Below are positions 33,733-46,469 of a stretch of DNA of 64,000 nucleotides, piece after piece. The stretch's first letter is position 1. Each line of letters starts with the position of its first letter. The stretch comes from Pinus tabuliformis (taxonomy: Eukaryota; Streptophyta; Pinopsida; Pinales; Pinaceae), in assembly GCA_031772625.1 (NCBI GenBank), contig CM062817.1, positions 884,406,184 through 884,470,183 on the forward strand, given 5' to 3'. Below the pieces are notes generated by a model that was not told the origin of the DNA, made no database searches, and was given only the letters and a program-made list of their open reading frames with translations. Made by a program: the position numbers and the translations under genes.

Positions 33733-35560
33733 CTAAGGTAGAGATACTACAGCTGAAGGCTGCAATATCTCAACCTCCCTTTGCTGAGATACAGTTTGAA
33801 AAAAAATTTGCTTGCTGATGGGCTTATGGTAAAGTTTCAAGCAATGGCCATTGCAAATAAAGGGGTGACATTCTCCATCAATGGTAATAAGTTTGACTGA
33901 TACATTGTCATAAACTTGAACGATTTCGTATGGGCCCATCCAATGTGTGGTAAATTTGGCTTTATGATTTCTGAATTTAGAGTCAAAGAGTAAAGCCCAG
34001 TCTCCTTCTTTGAATTGTTTCTTCTTGATATGTGCATCATGCCACTACTTCCTTTGTTGTTTCATGAGGAGTGTTGTCTCCTCTACTTGAGGCCTCATTT
34101 CATCTAGCTGGTTCAACTGTTGAATTCTTTCTTGTTGTGCTTAATTAAGATCAATTCCCAAATCTGCAACCATCTTAAAAGTAGGTATTTGAAACTCAAT
34201 AGGAAGCATTAACTCTTTGCCATACACCAACTGATATGGTGTAAATCTTGTAGTATTCTTCCACGTGATTCTATTAGCCCAGAGTGCATCTTTGAGCTTC
34301 TCCTTCCAATTCCTTCTGTTCATTGCTACAGTCTTAGTGATAGTTCCTTCCAAAGTTTTATTTGTGGATTCCACCTGGCCATTGGCCTGTGGATGGTAAG
34401 GTGTACTTTTTTTGTGTATTTTTCTGTGATGTCTTTAACTAGCTTTGAATTAAACTAAGTACCTTGATCAGTCACTATCTCCCTTGGTACTCCATACCCT
34501 ACAAAAATCTCTTCAAAAAGGAAGTTTACCATTGTTTGTTCAGTTGCCCGAACTAGTGCTTTAGCTTCAACCCATTTTGTTACGTAATCAGTACATATTA
34601 AGATGTACTTCTTACCATTGGAAGTTGGATTAATGGGTCCTATGAAATCTAGAGCCCATTTTTCAAATGGCTCTAGGTGTACTTGAGGCTGAAGTGGCAT
34701 CTCATCTGTAGCTGTTGGCCTACCCATTCTTTGACAACTATCACAACTCTTCACGTACTTCTTGGAATCCTTAAAAATAGATGGCCAGTAGTACCCAAGA
34801 CTAAGAATCTTGAATGCTGTTCGTTTAGCTGCAAAATGCCCACCACACGGTTCATCATGGCAAGATTTTAAAATATCAATTATTTCATCATTTCTTACAC
34901 ATCGTCTAATAATCATATCATAACCAGTGTAAAATAAATTGCCATTAATCCATGAGTATCGAGCACTTTGTTTGACTAGCCTCCTTTTTTCCTTTGGAGT
35001 AAAGTATGGAGGTGTTCTTCCTGTGGAAAAATAATTGGCCAAGTCAGCATACCAAGGATTCACTATTGATATTGCAAATAAATTTTCATCTGGAAAAGAA
35101 TCTTCAACCGGAACAACCTCACTTTGATTTTGCAGTCTAGAAAGAAAATCTTCCACCTGATTCTCCTTACCTAGTCTATCTAACACTGTGATGTTAAATT
35201 CCTGTAATAATAACAACCATCTGGTAACTCTGCCACTAGTTACTAGTTTATTCATTAAATGCTTAATGGCAGAATGGTCAGTATGTACAAAAACCTCATA
35301 ACCAGTTATATCATGTCAGAATTTATTCACAGCATGTATGATGGCAAGCATTTCTTTTTCTGTGACTATGTAGTTTAATTCTGCAGGTGTTAGATTTTTG
35401 CTAATGAAATAGATGGCATAATGACAAGACTCATCTTTTTTGCCTAATGAGGCACCTACTGCAGTATCAGATGCATCTGTAAAGATGTGAAATGGTAGGT
35501 TCCAGTTAGGTCCTTTTAAGACTGGTGTGGTTAACTTTTCTTTGAGTGTTTGAAATTCTT
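33733..35560 (-). pseudogene. RNase H and integrase of the minus-strand Athila-like element
   Basis: RNase H: TDASDTAVGASLG (about 35470) gives the first Asp, followed by an E in NYIVTEKEMLAI and the FVHTDH segment. Integrase: an HHCC zinc site (CHDEPCGGHFAAKRTAF ... CDSCQ, about 34870-34735), then core residues D in LDFIGP (about 34650), D in VTDQG (34458) and E in MESTNKTLEG (34374). A TAG ends the frame at 34455 and a frameshift follows at a T/A homopolymer (34375-34440), after which another frame continues through YQLVYGKELMLPIEF and the chromodomain-free C-terminus (MGPYEIVQVYDNVSVKL), ending at 33733. Catalytic residues are present but the frame is broken. Confidence 0.88.
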
Positions 35561-36430
35561 GCTGACAATTCTCATTCCAGTTGAAAGGTGTATCTTTTTC
35601 TAGAAGTTTAAACAGAGGTGAAGCTATTTTACTAAAATGTTCAATAAACCTTCTGTAATAGCTTGCATACCCAAGGAAACTTCTTACCTCTTTTTGAGTC
35701 TTCGGAATTGGCAAATTGACAATGATCTGGATTTTTGATGGATCAACTTTAATGCCTTGAAAAGAAATATAGTGGCCTAATACTATCCCCTCATTTACCA
35801 TCATAAAGCACTTTTCATTGCTCAGGGACAGATTAGCTTCAATACATCTCTTCAAAACTTTTTCAAGATTCGTTAATGCATGCTCAAATGAATCACCATA
35901 CACTGAAAAATCATCCATGTAAACTTCAACACAATCATGAAATAAATCAACAAAAATAGCTAATACAGCTCTCTGAAATGTAGTTGGAGCATTGAAAAGT
36001 CCAAATGGCAAAACATTATAAGCATAAGTGCCCCAGGGACAAGTAAAAGTGTTTTTTTCCTGGTCCTCTAAGGCTATCCTGATCTGGTTGTAGCCACTGA
36101 AACCATCAAGAAAAGAGAATAATGATTTCCTAGCTAATGTGTCTAGCACTTGGTCAATAAATGGTAGTGGGAAATAATCTTTGAGGGTTGCCTTGTTCAA
36201 TTGTCAGTAATCAACACAAATCTGCCACTTACCATTTTTCTTGGGCACTACTACCAATAGGGATACCCATTGACTGTCAGAGATAGGATAGATAAAATTG
36301 ACTTTCAACAGCTTTTGTAATTCCTCTCTAACAATATCCTGAAGCATGGGGTTCATTCGTCTTTGTGGTTGCCTCACTGGTTTGATATTACTATCGGTAT
36401 AAATATGGTGAGTGCATGTTTCAGGGTGAA
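35561..36430 (-). pseudogene. Reverse transcriptase of the minus-strand Athila-like element
   Basis: The RT starts around the conserved VVPKKNGKWQICVDY segment, where a TGA (36204-36206) replaces the Arg expected in DYR. FLDGFSGYNQI, FTCPWGTYAYNVLPFGL and the catalytic YMDD (about 35910-35924, EVYMDDFSVYG) follow, then GHYISFQGIKVDPSKI and SFLGYASYYRRFI (connection). All catalytic motifs are intact. The frame is shared with gag and protease upstream. Confidence 0.92.
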
Positions 36431-37835
36431 TCCCGTGCATATCGGTGTAGTCCCAAGCAAATCCTTTCTGGTATTTTCTCAATAATTGAATCAATTTTTC
36501 CTCCTGAGATGAGTCTAGGTGAGTGCCAATATTCAAAGTTTTTCCTGGACTAATCTCTATGGTCTTGCTCTGTGTGTTTGTGATAGATTGAATGGGAAAA
36601 ATGTTCTGAAATGTTGTTTGCAAAGATTGAATGGTGCATGTTTCCTGAAAATTTTGTGCCAAAAGTTCATCTGCAGCATGATATTGGTCATTTCTCAAAT
36701 CTTCGGAAACATCAGGTTGAGAAAGGAACAACTCTACCAAATCATCATTATTATGTTCTTGAAAATCATAGATTTGGTTGATGCTGAAAACAGATTGAAA
36801 TTCTTCTTTGTCATTGTATTTATTGTCAAGCCATAAATTGTGTGCTACTGCTGTTGATTGTGCTGATGGGTAAAGAGTGAGTTGTTTTCTTTCAGTTCCT
36901 CGTGAAATGATCATATTATCTGATCGACATCCTATGAATGCATCAGCAGTTGATAACCATGGTCTACCAAGGATGATAGGGTGTCCTCCTAAATTGGATT
37001 TTGGCTGAAGAACTAAAAATTCCACTGGATACTCCCAAGAGTCCAGTGAAACAATTATGTCCTCCAAAATCCCTTCAGGAATCACTTTAGACCTATCAGC
37101 GAGTTCTAGAACAATTGTTGTGTGCTGCAAGTTTGTGAGCTGTAGCATTTTCATGGTTTCAAGAGTCATCACATTTATTGCAGCCCCAAGATCAATTAAG
37201 GTGTTTGGAATATGTATGTTGTTAATGATTGTAGTGACTCTGGGAATACCAGGATCAACATACTTTTCCATTGAGATGGTGTTTGTCATAAGGCTAGCTA
37301 AATGTCCAATAACATGAATGGTTTGTGGATCAACTCTTTTCCTAGTAGGCTTTTTAAGGCACAGTTCTTTGATGGCTTTAGTATATATGGGAATGTCTTT
37401 TATGGCTTGTAGTAGTGGAATTTTTATATAGACATTCTTTAGCTCATCTAAAACATCAAACTGTGGTATAGACATGGGAAGTTTTGTTTGGACCAATCGG
37501 TCTGGAAAAGGTGGTGGATGCAATGGTTGCATTTGTTTATTTTTTATGTCATCATTTTGTTTCCTTTTAATTGGATTTTCATTTTCATTTTCTTCATTTT
37601 CTTCTTGTTTATCAGCTGTTGGAGATTCTTTGTGAAGTACCTTACCAGACCTCAAATTGATATTTTGCAAGGGTAATGTGGGATATGAGGTTCCCTCATC
37701 TACATTGTAGGCTGGTCTCTCTGCTCTGTTATTTGGATTTGGTACAGGTTGAGCAAGGATTTGAGTAGGTCTAGGAGGTTGTGGGTTAGATGGAAGTTGT
37801 AATTGGGGTGGATTTATTGGTGGAGGAGCAGGCAA
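36431..37835 (-). pseudogene. Protease and linker of the minus-strand Athila-like element
   Basis: After a Pro-rich linker comes NLRSGKVLHKE, conserved in Athila/Tat-type polyproteins before the protease. The protease active site is DLGAAINVM (about 37195-37180), with LELADRSKVIPEGILEDI and HPIILGRPWLSTADA further on. An acidic stretch leads into the RT. The frame is open from 37835 to the TGA at 36204. Confidence 0.88.
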
Positions 37836-39476
37836 TGCTTGTTGAGTGGGTTGAGGTTGATGTGGGTAAACAACTTGCTGCTGAGGCTATTGCTGATATG
37901 GTTGAGGATATGGCGAATATGGCTGATGATATTGTTGATATGGCTGTGAATATGGTTGGTATGGTTGAGGATATGAGTGATATTGTTGAGAGTATTGCTG
38001 AGATGGTCTCCATTGTTGTTGTGGGTAATTTTGGTGCTGCCATGGCATGGGTACATTCCACGAATTCTGAGCATACATCTGATCATGTACATGAAATTGC
38101 AAATTATGGTTTGGGAACATACCTTGAGGAGCTGGTTTTGGCTGCCATGGTCTCTTTGCACCCATGTAATACACATTTTCCATATCTGTGTTTGCTGCCA
38201 CATTACAATTCTACAAAACCTTGACTTTAGAGCAATGAAATATATCATGATTTTCATTACAAAAGGCACAAACTTGAATGTTTTCTAATGGGCAGTCTTT
38301 TAAGGCATGTTTCTTCCGGCATTTTGGACAAAAGATAGCCATCATTTGATCTTCCTCTTCTTGTCTTTTCTTAGCTTTGAGAGTGTCAATTTGAGTTCCC
38401 AAGGTACTTAATAGATCTGTTTTGAATTCTTCTAACAGGTTCCCTATCTCAGCCCTTGTGAAACTTGCTGAAGCAGATTTTGTGGCTTTGGATGATATGG
38501 TTCTCTTTCCAATTTTGGCTTTGCTCCTAGAATAATTTTCACATAATTCAACAATTTCTTCAAAAGGTAAAGTGGAAATATCACCTTTGCCCATCAAATT
38601 AAGATCATCTAAGTATTCCTCTCGAACGCCTTTCAAAAATATTGTTCAGATCAGATCAAGAGGCATGGTTCTGTGTTTTGATTTTTGTAAATTGTAAACA
38701 AACCGCTCTAAGTACTCCTCTAAATTTTCATCCTCTTGTTGGTTCATCCTAAAGATATCATATTTGGAATCTTTCGATCTACAATAAGGTTGGTATTTCT
38801 TTAAGAATATTCTTCTCATGCCATCCCAATCAGTTATCGCATGTTCACCAAGCCCCATGAACCATCTTAATGCTGATGCTTTTAATGTTGCTGGGAAGAG
38901 TCTAAGCCTATGGGCATCTATGTAACCATATGTTTGACATACAATGTCAAACTCAAACAAGAATGAATATGGGTCTTTTGAAGCCATGCCATAAAAGTTT
39001 GGTAGCATAGATGGGGGTATGTTTTTCATTTTTATTTCGTCATCCTATTTTGGTTCTTGGATAGGAAATTTAAAGGTTGACTCTTCCTTTTGACCTTGAT
39101 TTGGTGGTCCTCTTTCTGATCCATGTCCTTCTTCAACCATTTTGATATGTTCCTTTGTTGATTTAATTTCTTGTTCAGTGTCACTTGTTTCAAAGAGAAG
39201 TTCAAGGAAAGATTGTTGAGTTACTGTGCTACTTTCTCCTTTTATAGAGGATTCAGGGAAATGTTTCTTCTGTGATTTGTGTGCTAATAGAATTTTCCTC
39301 TCGATGAGTGTGAGTCTTTGCCCTGATTTCTGTTTATCCTCCAATTTTTGTATGGTGACTTCCTCAGCTGATGTTGTGTGTTCAACTTTTCCTAAAGGGT
39401 CTGCTCCTGATGGTAGGTTAGTTTTTGGATGGGGGGATTTTATGAATCTACCTTTATTATCTCTGGATCTAGGCAT
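37836..39476 (-). pseudogene. gag of the minus-strand Athila-like element
   Basis: Starts at ATG 39476 (MPRSRDNKGRFIKSP), about 115 bp after the PBS. A charged N-terminus precedes the capsid-type domain (MLPNFYGMASKDPYSFLFEF ... LRWFMGLGEHAITDWDGMRR). Two zinc knuckles follow, CPKCRKKHALKDC and CAFCNENHDIFHC, both CX2CX3HX4C, then a Gln/Pro/Tyr-rich linker (38160-37850). In-frame stops: TAG 39045, TGA 38646, TAG 38211, TAG 37887. The same frame runs on into protease and RT, so gag-pol was one ORF. Confidence 0.88.
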
Positions 39477-39591
39477 AAGTAAACATGACTTCTAAAATGA
39501 TGAATTAAAATTAAATCTATGTTTTTGCTTGTTTTTATTTATTTAAATTTTTTTTATATTTTGATTTTTTTCGAAACCCTCTAACTACGCC

Positions 39592-39609
39592 TCCCCGTCA
39601 ACGACGCCA
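39592..39609 (-). other. Primer-binding site of the minus-strand element
   Basis: TGGCGTCGTTGACGGGGA on the minus strand, three bases from the LTR, a variant of the TGGCGCCGTTGCCGGGGA site of Athila and related elements. Confidence 0.88.
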
Positions 39610-39612
39610 AAA

Positions 39613-40909
39613 TGTAGTGACCAATCTAGGGTGCTAGATTAGACTAGATTTATTATCAACCAGGGTCAATAAACTTTGAGGCATGTGTCTGCAGTCTATA
39701 GACATAAAGGATTCCTAACTAAGTGTTTATTGTGATAGGTTGCAGTGCTCCTTTACAGGAGGTTAAAATATGTTTCCTCTCACCTTAACACTCAGATCAC
39801 CTAACTTATCTAACTGTCCTAAGGATACAACGTATTGCTAGACTGAGATTTTAATCCTCTTACAAGGATGCTATGCACAAAAGCTCTGTCTAGTTAACAC
39901 TTAAGCATTTATGAAAAATCAAAAGCACACTAAAGTTTAAATGCATGAAAAACAGAGTCTATGGAGATGCTTTAAAATATAACGATGGATCAAATCTCTT
40001 ACAAGATATGGTTCAATGATCTAACGATAAAATCTTCAAGCTATCACCATAAATACCATTTGTGAGAACTTCTAATCAAATCAACAAAATCATAAACATG
40101 GAAATAACACTAAACACTATGCGTTCTATTCAAATTCAAAAACTGCTAAGGAAATGAAATTAATAGTATATCAATCCACACAGGGCCCGTCCATGTTTCA
40201 ATGGTACACTGAAGTAAGCTCAAGAAACGAGAGTATTAACGCATAAACACTGCTGGAGTAAAACCATGACTATATTCAAGTGCTGAAGATTGAAATCACA
40301 TACAAGAGTTCTGTTCTCAAACGATGCACAAAGATAATAGTCGTAACTGTAACTGTAACTATTCTTGAAAACAAAATAATATGCAGTCTTTATCTGCCTC
40401 TCCCTATCTAAATTGAATGTACATTCATTAAACATATTTTTATGCTTTTACAATGGAATGATTTTTGGTCATTTCTAATATAAACTGATTTCCAAAAAAA
40501 CAAAATGAAACCGGTTTGGGAAACCATGGCTTTTACTGCCTTTGTAACCAAAATGTTGGGGTTTGATCAACGTGGACCGCATAACCAGGAGCTTTTGATT
40601 TGCTGTAGGATCGATTTTTCACCATGCATGTACATTCCAGGTCTCGTTCCTGTCCATTGCTTTGGCTTGCCTGTCATGCCACGTGTCAGATGATAAACCA
40701 TTTACAGGATGTTATGACTTCCTGTAATCTTTTTATTGAAAATTCCTAATTTCTAACATAAAAATTCATAAATTAACTTTAATGCAAACTAACAACTATA
40801 ATGCTATTAATTAATCAATTTCAAGGAATATAAGGGGTCTATGGAGGAAAAAGGTAGACAAATGATGGTGTTTCTAGAAGAAAAAGATGGTAATGGAATG
40901 GTACCAACA
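39613..40909 (-). repeat. 5' LTR of the minus-strand Athila-like element (1297 bp)
   Basis: Partner of 20399-21694, followed at 40910-40914 by the GTAAG target duplication. Apparent ORFs here are chance. Confidence 0.95.
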
Positions 40910-41706
40910 GTAAGTATTGATTTTAGTAATATTTTATATTTTAAAGATATACATGTTCTTATTGATCTATCGTATGTTTCAAGATATCCACATCCATTGT
41001 CATTTCATGTATTTTCCCAAATTCCAAAATTTGATGGGAACCCGTCATTATCAGATAATTATTTTGAATTTTTTATGAGCTATGTGGTAGATACTAACAT
41101 TTTCTATGAAGATATATTGATGAAGCTATTTTCATTCTCAACAAAAGGAGAATATGCATAAAATTGGTACTTTGGTTTCATGCATAATGAAATTAGATCA
41201 TTGTTGCAATTAATATACAAGTTTCAAAGAAGATCAATCCATTCTTATGAAAATTTTTATGGTGTCAACATATATGAATATATACTAATAAAAAAAAGGA
41301 AAGGCTTGATGACGTATGGAGGGAATATCGTGAACGCCCCATCAATGGTTCTCATGAGGAATTAGGAAAAGTGAAAATGCATCTAATAAACCCTATTGGT
41401 ATTTTAAAGAGAAATATGGTGAGCCTTTTTGCGTTGAAGACTGAAAACAAGGATAAGGAAGAGGGTAATCTATCTTGTTCCTCCCATGAGAAATTGTCGA
41501 TAAACTTTGCAGGAAATGATGAAGAAAGGGAGGCCCCTATGAAATATGTCAGAGAAATATATAATGAAAATGAAGGGACTTCTAAGAAACAAGTAAATGA
41601 GGAGGATCTTCATGAAAAAATCATTCAAGAACCCACCCACCACCCTCCATATGAAAGTACTATTTCAACAAGTTGCACTCCTTTCCAAGCCATTGATATT
41701 TATTAG
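40910..41706 (+). pseudogene. gag fragment of the older host element
   Basis: Resumes the sequence interrupted at 20398. IPKFDGNPSLSDNYFEFFMSY, then EDILMKLFSFSTKGEYA and NWYFGF, follow the plant retrotransposon gag pattern 'F.G.p......h...f......i..ed..mklF..sL.g.A..WY'. Stops follow at 41159 and near 41363. The charged tail (41371-41706) has no knuckle. With the PBS at 20138 this shows an older Ty3/gypsy-type element underlying the nest. Confidence 0.65.
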
Positions 41707-44700
41707 ACATCTACTAGTGTCTTTGAAAAGGATGAAGCAATAAACATGCATACTTTTCAGAACATGGTGACAATGAAGAGATGAAATATAGTCATGCATT
41801 CCTTAAGGTAGGTCCCCCTCTTAATTTTTGAGGTTGAACAAGTATGCTTGTAACTTGAATTGGTTGAATTGTCCAACCATTAAAACCCTACAGATGCTCG
41901 TTATATATATCTTTCTTCATTCATTTTGGTTCTTGGAATGAATTAGGTTTTGTGTTGTTCTTATTTTAAAGATGACCCCCTAGAGCTCCACTCTCTCTAT
42001 GCTATGTAAATTGTAGGCATACCCTTCATCTACCCATACTTCATCTCCTAACTCATTCCTTGACTTGCATTCTTAAGCTTGAATATTGACGTGATTTCAT
42101 GGCATTTTAAAGGCATAATATTCACATTTTCATGCTAAATGTTCACATGACATTTTGATCATGATTGTTTATCCTTCAAACTCGATTCTTTAAAATGTAT
42201 ACCTTTACCGAACTCATTTTCAAATGAAAGAGTCTAGCATTTGTAAATTGCTTAAAAACATCTTTCGAGTATTGTAATGTTCATTTTACCGAAATAGCCT
42301 TACTCGTCTCTTCATGTTTGCAATGGTGCATTTTGAGTCTTAATATGAAAGTTATGAAAGTGAAAAAGGCTCCACTCCCAAATATGATAGGTCCTTCAAT
42401 GCAACATATGGTGAAAGGGACTTATAAGAATTAATATTTAATTTTTGCAAGTTAACAGACCATTGATACAAATAACCATGATGTGTGCATCCTTTATTAA
42501 TGGACTCTCTAGTGGATTCTAATTAAATCTTCCAAAAGGGACATCACTTACATCTCGAAAATAAGGAAGCTTAGTCCTTCCATATGAACTTTGATCCTAA
42601 GTATAAGCTAAACTTCCAAGGATACAATGACTAATTCATTGTTATGATGAAGTTATTTTGAAATGGTAAATGCACGCATGCTAACCACGACATCGAGTGC
42701 AAGGTATCCAATAATGTGATAAAGTTTGTGTTCCTAGAAAACCAATGATTACATCATCACCAACATAGACATGAGAAATATATATATTAAACATGAAAGC
42801 ACTAAATATTACAATGCAACACTAGCTATATGAGACCTTAAATTGCATTGGGAACATGTATAGGGAGGATTATAAAAGGATCATATGTCATTGCAACTTT
42901 AGGACAACCCAAAGACTGTAATGAGAATGAACACATATTTAAGTGCAATGGGAATTGGTGAAAGTATTGATACATGCGCAAAGCATTGGTGAAAGGGGTA
43001 ACCTTGGTTTGAGAACATCGCCAAATGCGTGATCAAGGACCAATAACACCATATATGTAATGGAGACACAAGTTTTTATGAAGCACTCAACGTTAAACTC
43101 TATTTTTTTTTTGCGTGATATCACATCCCATAGGGCTAGCCCAGAGTCACTAGATATAACAAACTTGATTTCACCATTCCTATCGCGCACTGGGAATTCT
43201 TAGATTCCATATTGGAAACCATTGATGTTGGCCTTGCACTAAGCGCTAACACACCATGAGGAACTTTGTTGATCGCAAATGCAGAATCATGGAATATTGG
43301 TAATAACTCGTGTCAAAATGTAGTAATAATATGAGATTGCATTGAGGAAATTAAGTTAGCATAAGGTTTGTAATAGTGCCACTGCGCAAAAAATATAACA
43401 ATGTGTTGGATGGGCCATCATATTAACAATGAGAAAGGATCACCACACTGTAAAGCTAATGGGTGCGACCAACATATAAATGGCTTGAAGGGTTAATGGC
43501 TAAAACATATGATGAGAGTTGTAAGTCGCATGGTTCTTAGGAAGAGGTATAGCGCAACCCATGTCGGAAGTGATATGAATTGATAGTGTTTAGACTAGAT
43601 AATAGAGCCTCAATGGACTATGTCACCAAGGAATAAACACTTACACACAACATGGATAATGCACCTACAATTGTTGCATTAGAAGCAATATGATAAAGTC
43701 TAATATGTGGCAACAATTGCAACATTCAGACGTGAATATGTGCGGGAGAAGCGATAAAAGGATTTGTCGAAACTTTTTGGGAGAATAATGCAAAGAAAAT
43801 TATATGCAGTATTGGAATCATATGTGCATGGTAAAGGGAAACAATTCAAATGACTTGTGAAAAATGAACTAGTAAATGTACATTGGTTTGAAGATAAGGA
43901 ACAATGATATACTATATGTGTTTTGAAGGACCTTATGAATGTGATGCCATGCGCAGTGATTCGAAGCGGAATAATGCAAAAGAGGAGCCATTTTAGAGTA
44001 GAGCACATGCTACAAGCCATGATATATATATGTTGCATGAAAGTAAATATATAGTGCCATGGAAGTACTAGAAAAGGTAGTTTGTACAAACATTATAGTG
44101 GATAGAATAAGTTTCCATGTTGCAATGACATATTGAAAAATGTGATCAAAAGTGTGACTAGCCAACCACACTCACTATTGAAGGCTTGCATGAAGGCTAT
44201 GCACTAACAATGAACTGCCAAACTGTGTGTCTACTAGATGATGCATCTAGCAGTGCAATTGCAGGGTCGATACATGTTCAATATAGTGGCAATAGATGCT
44301 ATGTCTTGCCAACGACAATGAATTGATCAACCAGGTATGGAACAATATTTCAAACACAGCTATGAATGAAAATCCAAAGTGTGATCGTCGAGAAAAAGGT
44401 ATATAAGAAAACAATTGCATTGGAGGAGTATATATTAGATTCATGATTATATAGAGAACATGCATTGATCAAACAAAATGATTTAATGAGGAACAAGGAG
44501 TGATATTATAATCACACCAATGCGATATAGAAAGGTAGATGGTCTACCTCTATGTACAAAGTGATTTAATGAGGAATAAGGAGTGATATTATATAGAAAA
44601 GTAGATGGTCTACCTCTATCTAACTAGAAAATACGATAAACACATGGCATTGGAAAGATGAAATTCGTGCTACTTGAAGGGGATTTTATTAAAAAAAAAA

Positions 44701-46469
44701 ATTAATGTTGTGTTGGAGCATTAGAAAAGTAGCCTTTGGTGCATAATGAATTCTAAATGCCTAATTCAATGGATCCATATGCTCATTATAAAGCTTTGAA
44801 TTCATCAAGAGTGCACAACACACTTGAAGAGCATAGTTTGACCCTGATTTCTACCAAATGTGATGCACAAGTTCTCTCACACATTATAGTTTTGATAACT
44901 AGGGTATCATTTTGTCTTCCATGAAAACGAAAAGGGTAGTATGATATTGAGGTATAATTTTGTCTTCCTAAACCCTAAACAATATATGCAAATCCATGCT
45001 AAAGCAGGGTATCATTTTGACTTCCTAAACCCTAAACAATATATGCAAAACCCTGCTAAAGTCACGAATAAGTGCATGGCTAGGTGGTATGCCATGGTAG
45101 CCATATACCAAACATATGAACCATACCAAAGGGTGCATTGAGTTGAAATAAAATTACAAAACATATATCAATCGCATAAAGGGATCACATACAACAACGT
45201 GACAAAGATTAAGCTGACAATGAAGTAGTAAAAGAATATATAAAGTACACAAAGGCATGGGATTTGGTGTAATATATTCGAGTTTCTTGGAACACCATGA
45301 TACAACACTTTTATTCTTAAAAGTGCAATAAAACAAAACATGTGTTAAGGGAATAAATGACAAATAAAAGCGATAAGAATAATTTCCAAGAACATTGGAA
45401 CCAATTTTCAAATCTTGGCATATGCAAAGGTCCAAATTATTTTCAAAGAAATGCGCAAGAAATATTATATTATATGAGCAAATATTATGTGAGATAAAGG
45501 GAACATTAAATGTTGTAAGAGGAAATTGTGATAATGTGGTGCTATTAAGTTTGTAGTAATGGGACCAAGGAAGAATGAGCCTAGCAATTTCAATATCAAT
45601 ACCCTAGGGCTATGAACTCTTACTCTTCTAACATTTATTTGTGATCATTATTTTATATTTTATTAAGGTGCATTCATCTTGATTTCTAACTAATGGTTGT
45701 GTGTCTTTGCAAGATTAAAATTGCAGGAACGATTGGTGATCATTTATGTCAAGTGCTTTGTAGATGATTGAACCAAATAGGTGGTGATCTTAGAATATTC
45801 AACTTGGTACCAATGTGATCCAAAAACATAATGAAGACCTCATCAAATTCCAACACCTTCCCACAAAAGGAAAAGTCAAAGGTCATTGAATCTTTAATTA
45901 TCATTTTGTAAAATATTATTTTGTTATTAATGACAAAATATTAAGCCATGGGAAAGGGCAAAAGAAGAATGTAAAAAATTATCAAGAAGTCTAAGAGTCG
46001 CTTGGAAGCCAAATAGTCATGAGTCACATAGAAGGTGAAGGGTCAACTTATTTGTTATAAATGTACCCTCATAGCTCAAGCAAAGGGAATTTTAACACTT
46101 AATCTAGGCTAGTATACGATTGCTACTTTGTGCTTAAGGAGCTAAAGGCCTTCTCTCTTGGTAGCCTATAGGTGGAGGGATTGTGAGGCTAGTTTATGTC
46201 ATGAAGATGTTGTGAAATGACTTATCCCACTATTGGGATTTGATGAGCTTGTGTACATGCACTCGATGGGTGATAGTATCAATGAGAAGCTTCAATTCAT
46301 GCATTGATTCCCATTGGAGGTGGAAATGAAATAGACTCTCATACTAACAGATGAGACTCATCATTGGGTAATTATATGGGCCTTAATTCACCTCCTAGCT
46401 TAGTCAAACCAACTTTTCTCACAAATTATTACATGTTTTTTATTATATTTTGTTTATGAGATGAGTTAG
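41707..46469. other. AT-rich region with no recognised gene; local duplications
   Basis: No domain found on either strand. Visible structure: a diverged tandem pair around GTGATTTAATGAGGAAYAAG and GGTAGATGGTCTACCTCT (about 44478-44628), and a roughly 60-bp repeat with CCTAAACCCTAAACAATATA (44940-45058, two good copies plus a partial one). Phrases such as ATGCAATGG/GCGCAAnnC recur loosely from 42,800 to 45,450. It may be a worn-out non-coding part of the host element. Confidence 0.4.

Larger units (their letters stand above)
20399..40909 (-). mobile_element. Athila-like Ty3/gypsy LTR retrotransposon, 20.5 kb including a nested element
   Basis: The LTRs at 39613-40909 (5') and 20399-21694 (3') start TGTTGGTACC and end GGTCACTACA on the minus strand, with a perfect 5-bp target duplication GTAAG. 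In minus-strand order come the LTR, PBS, gag, protease, RT, RNase H, integrase, a 1.7-kb spacer, a third ORF, polypurine tract and LTR. Without the inner element (23739-32645) it is about 11.6 kb. gag and pol share one frame, broken by seven stops, and integrase has a frameshift. The RT-RNase H-integrase order and PBS type place it in Ty3/gypsy; the Athila/Tat assignment rests on the PBS, the fused gag-pol and the ORF past pol. It interrupts an older gag (20138-20398 and 40910-41706). Confidence 0.95.

Noticed and set aside
37786-38288. Several overlapping ORFs on both strands opposite the gag linker
   Set aside because: They are other-frame shadows of the repetitive Gln/Pro/Tyr-rich gag linker.
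40841-40909. Start of an ORF running from the LTR into the host gag
   Set aside because: The LTR part is a chance fusion; the host gag begins at the target duplication (40910).
43700-44089. 129-residue minus-strand ORF
   Set aside because: No domain, composition like random AT-rich sequence, no neighbours of support.
44975-45045. CCCTAAA motifs resembling plant telomere repeats
   Set aside because: One motif per 60-bp unit, no tandem telomeric array.
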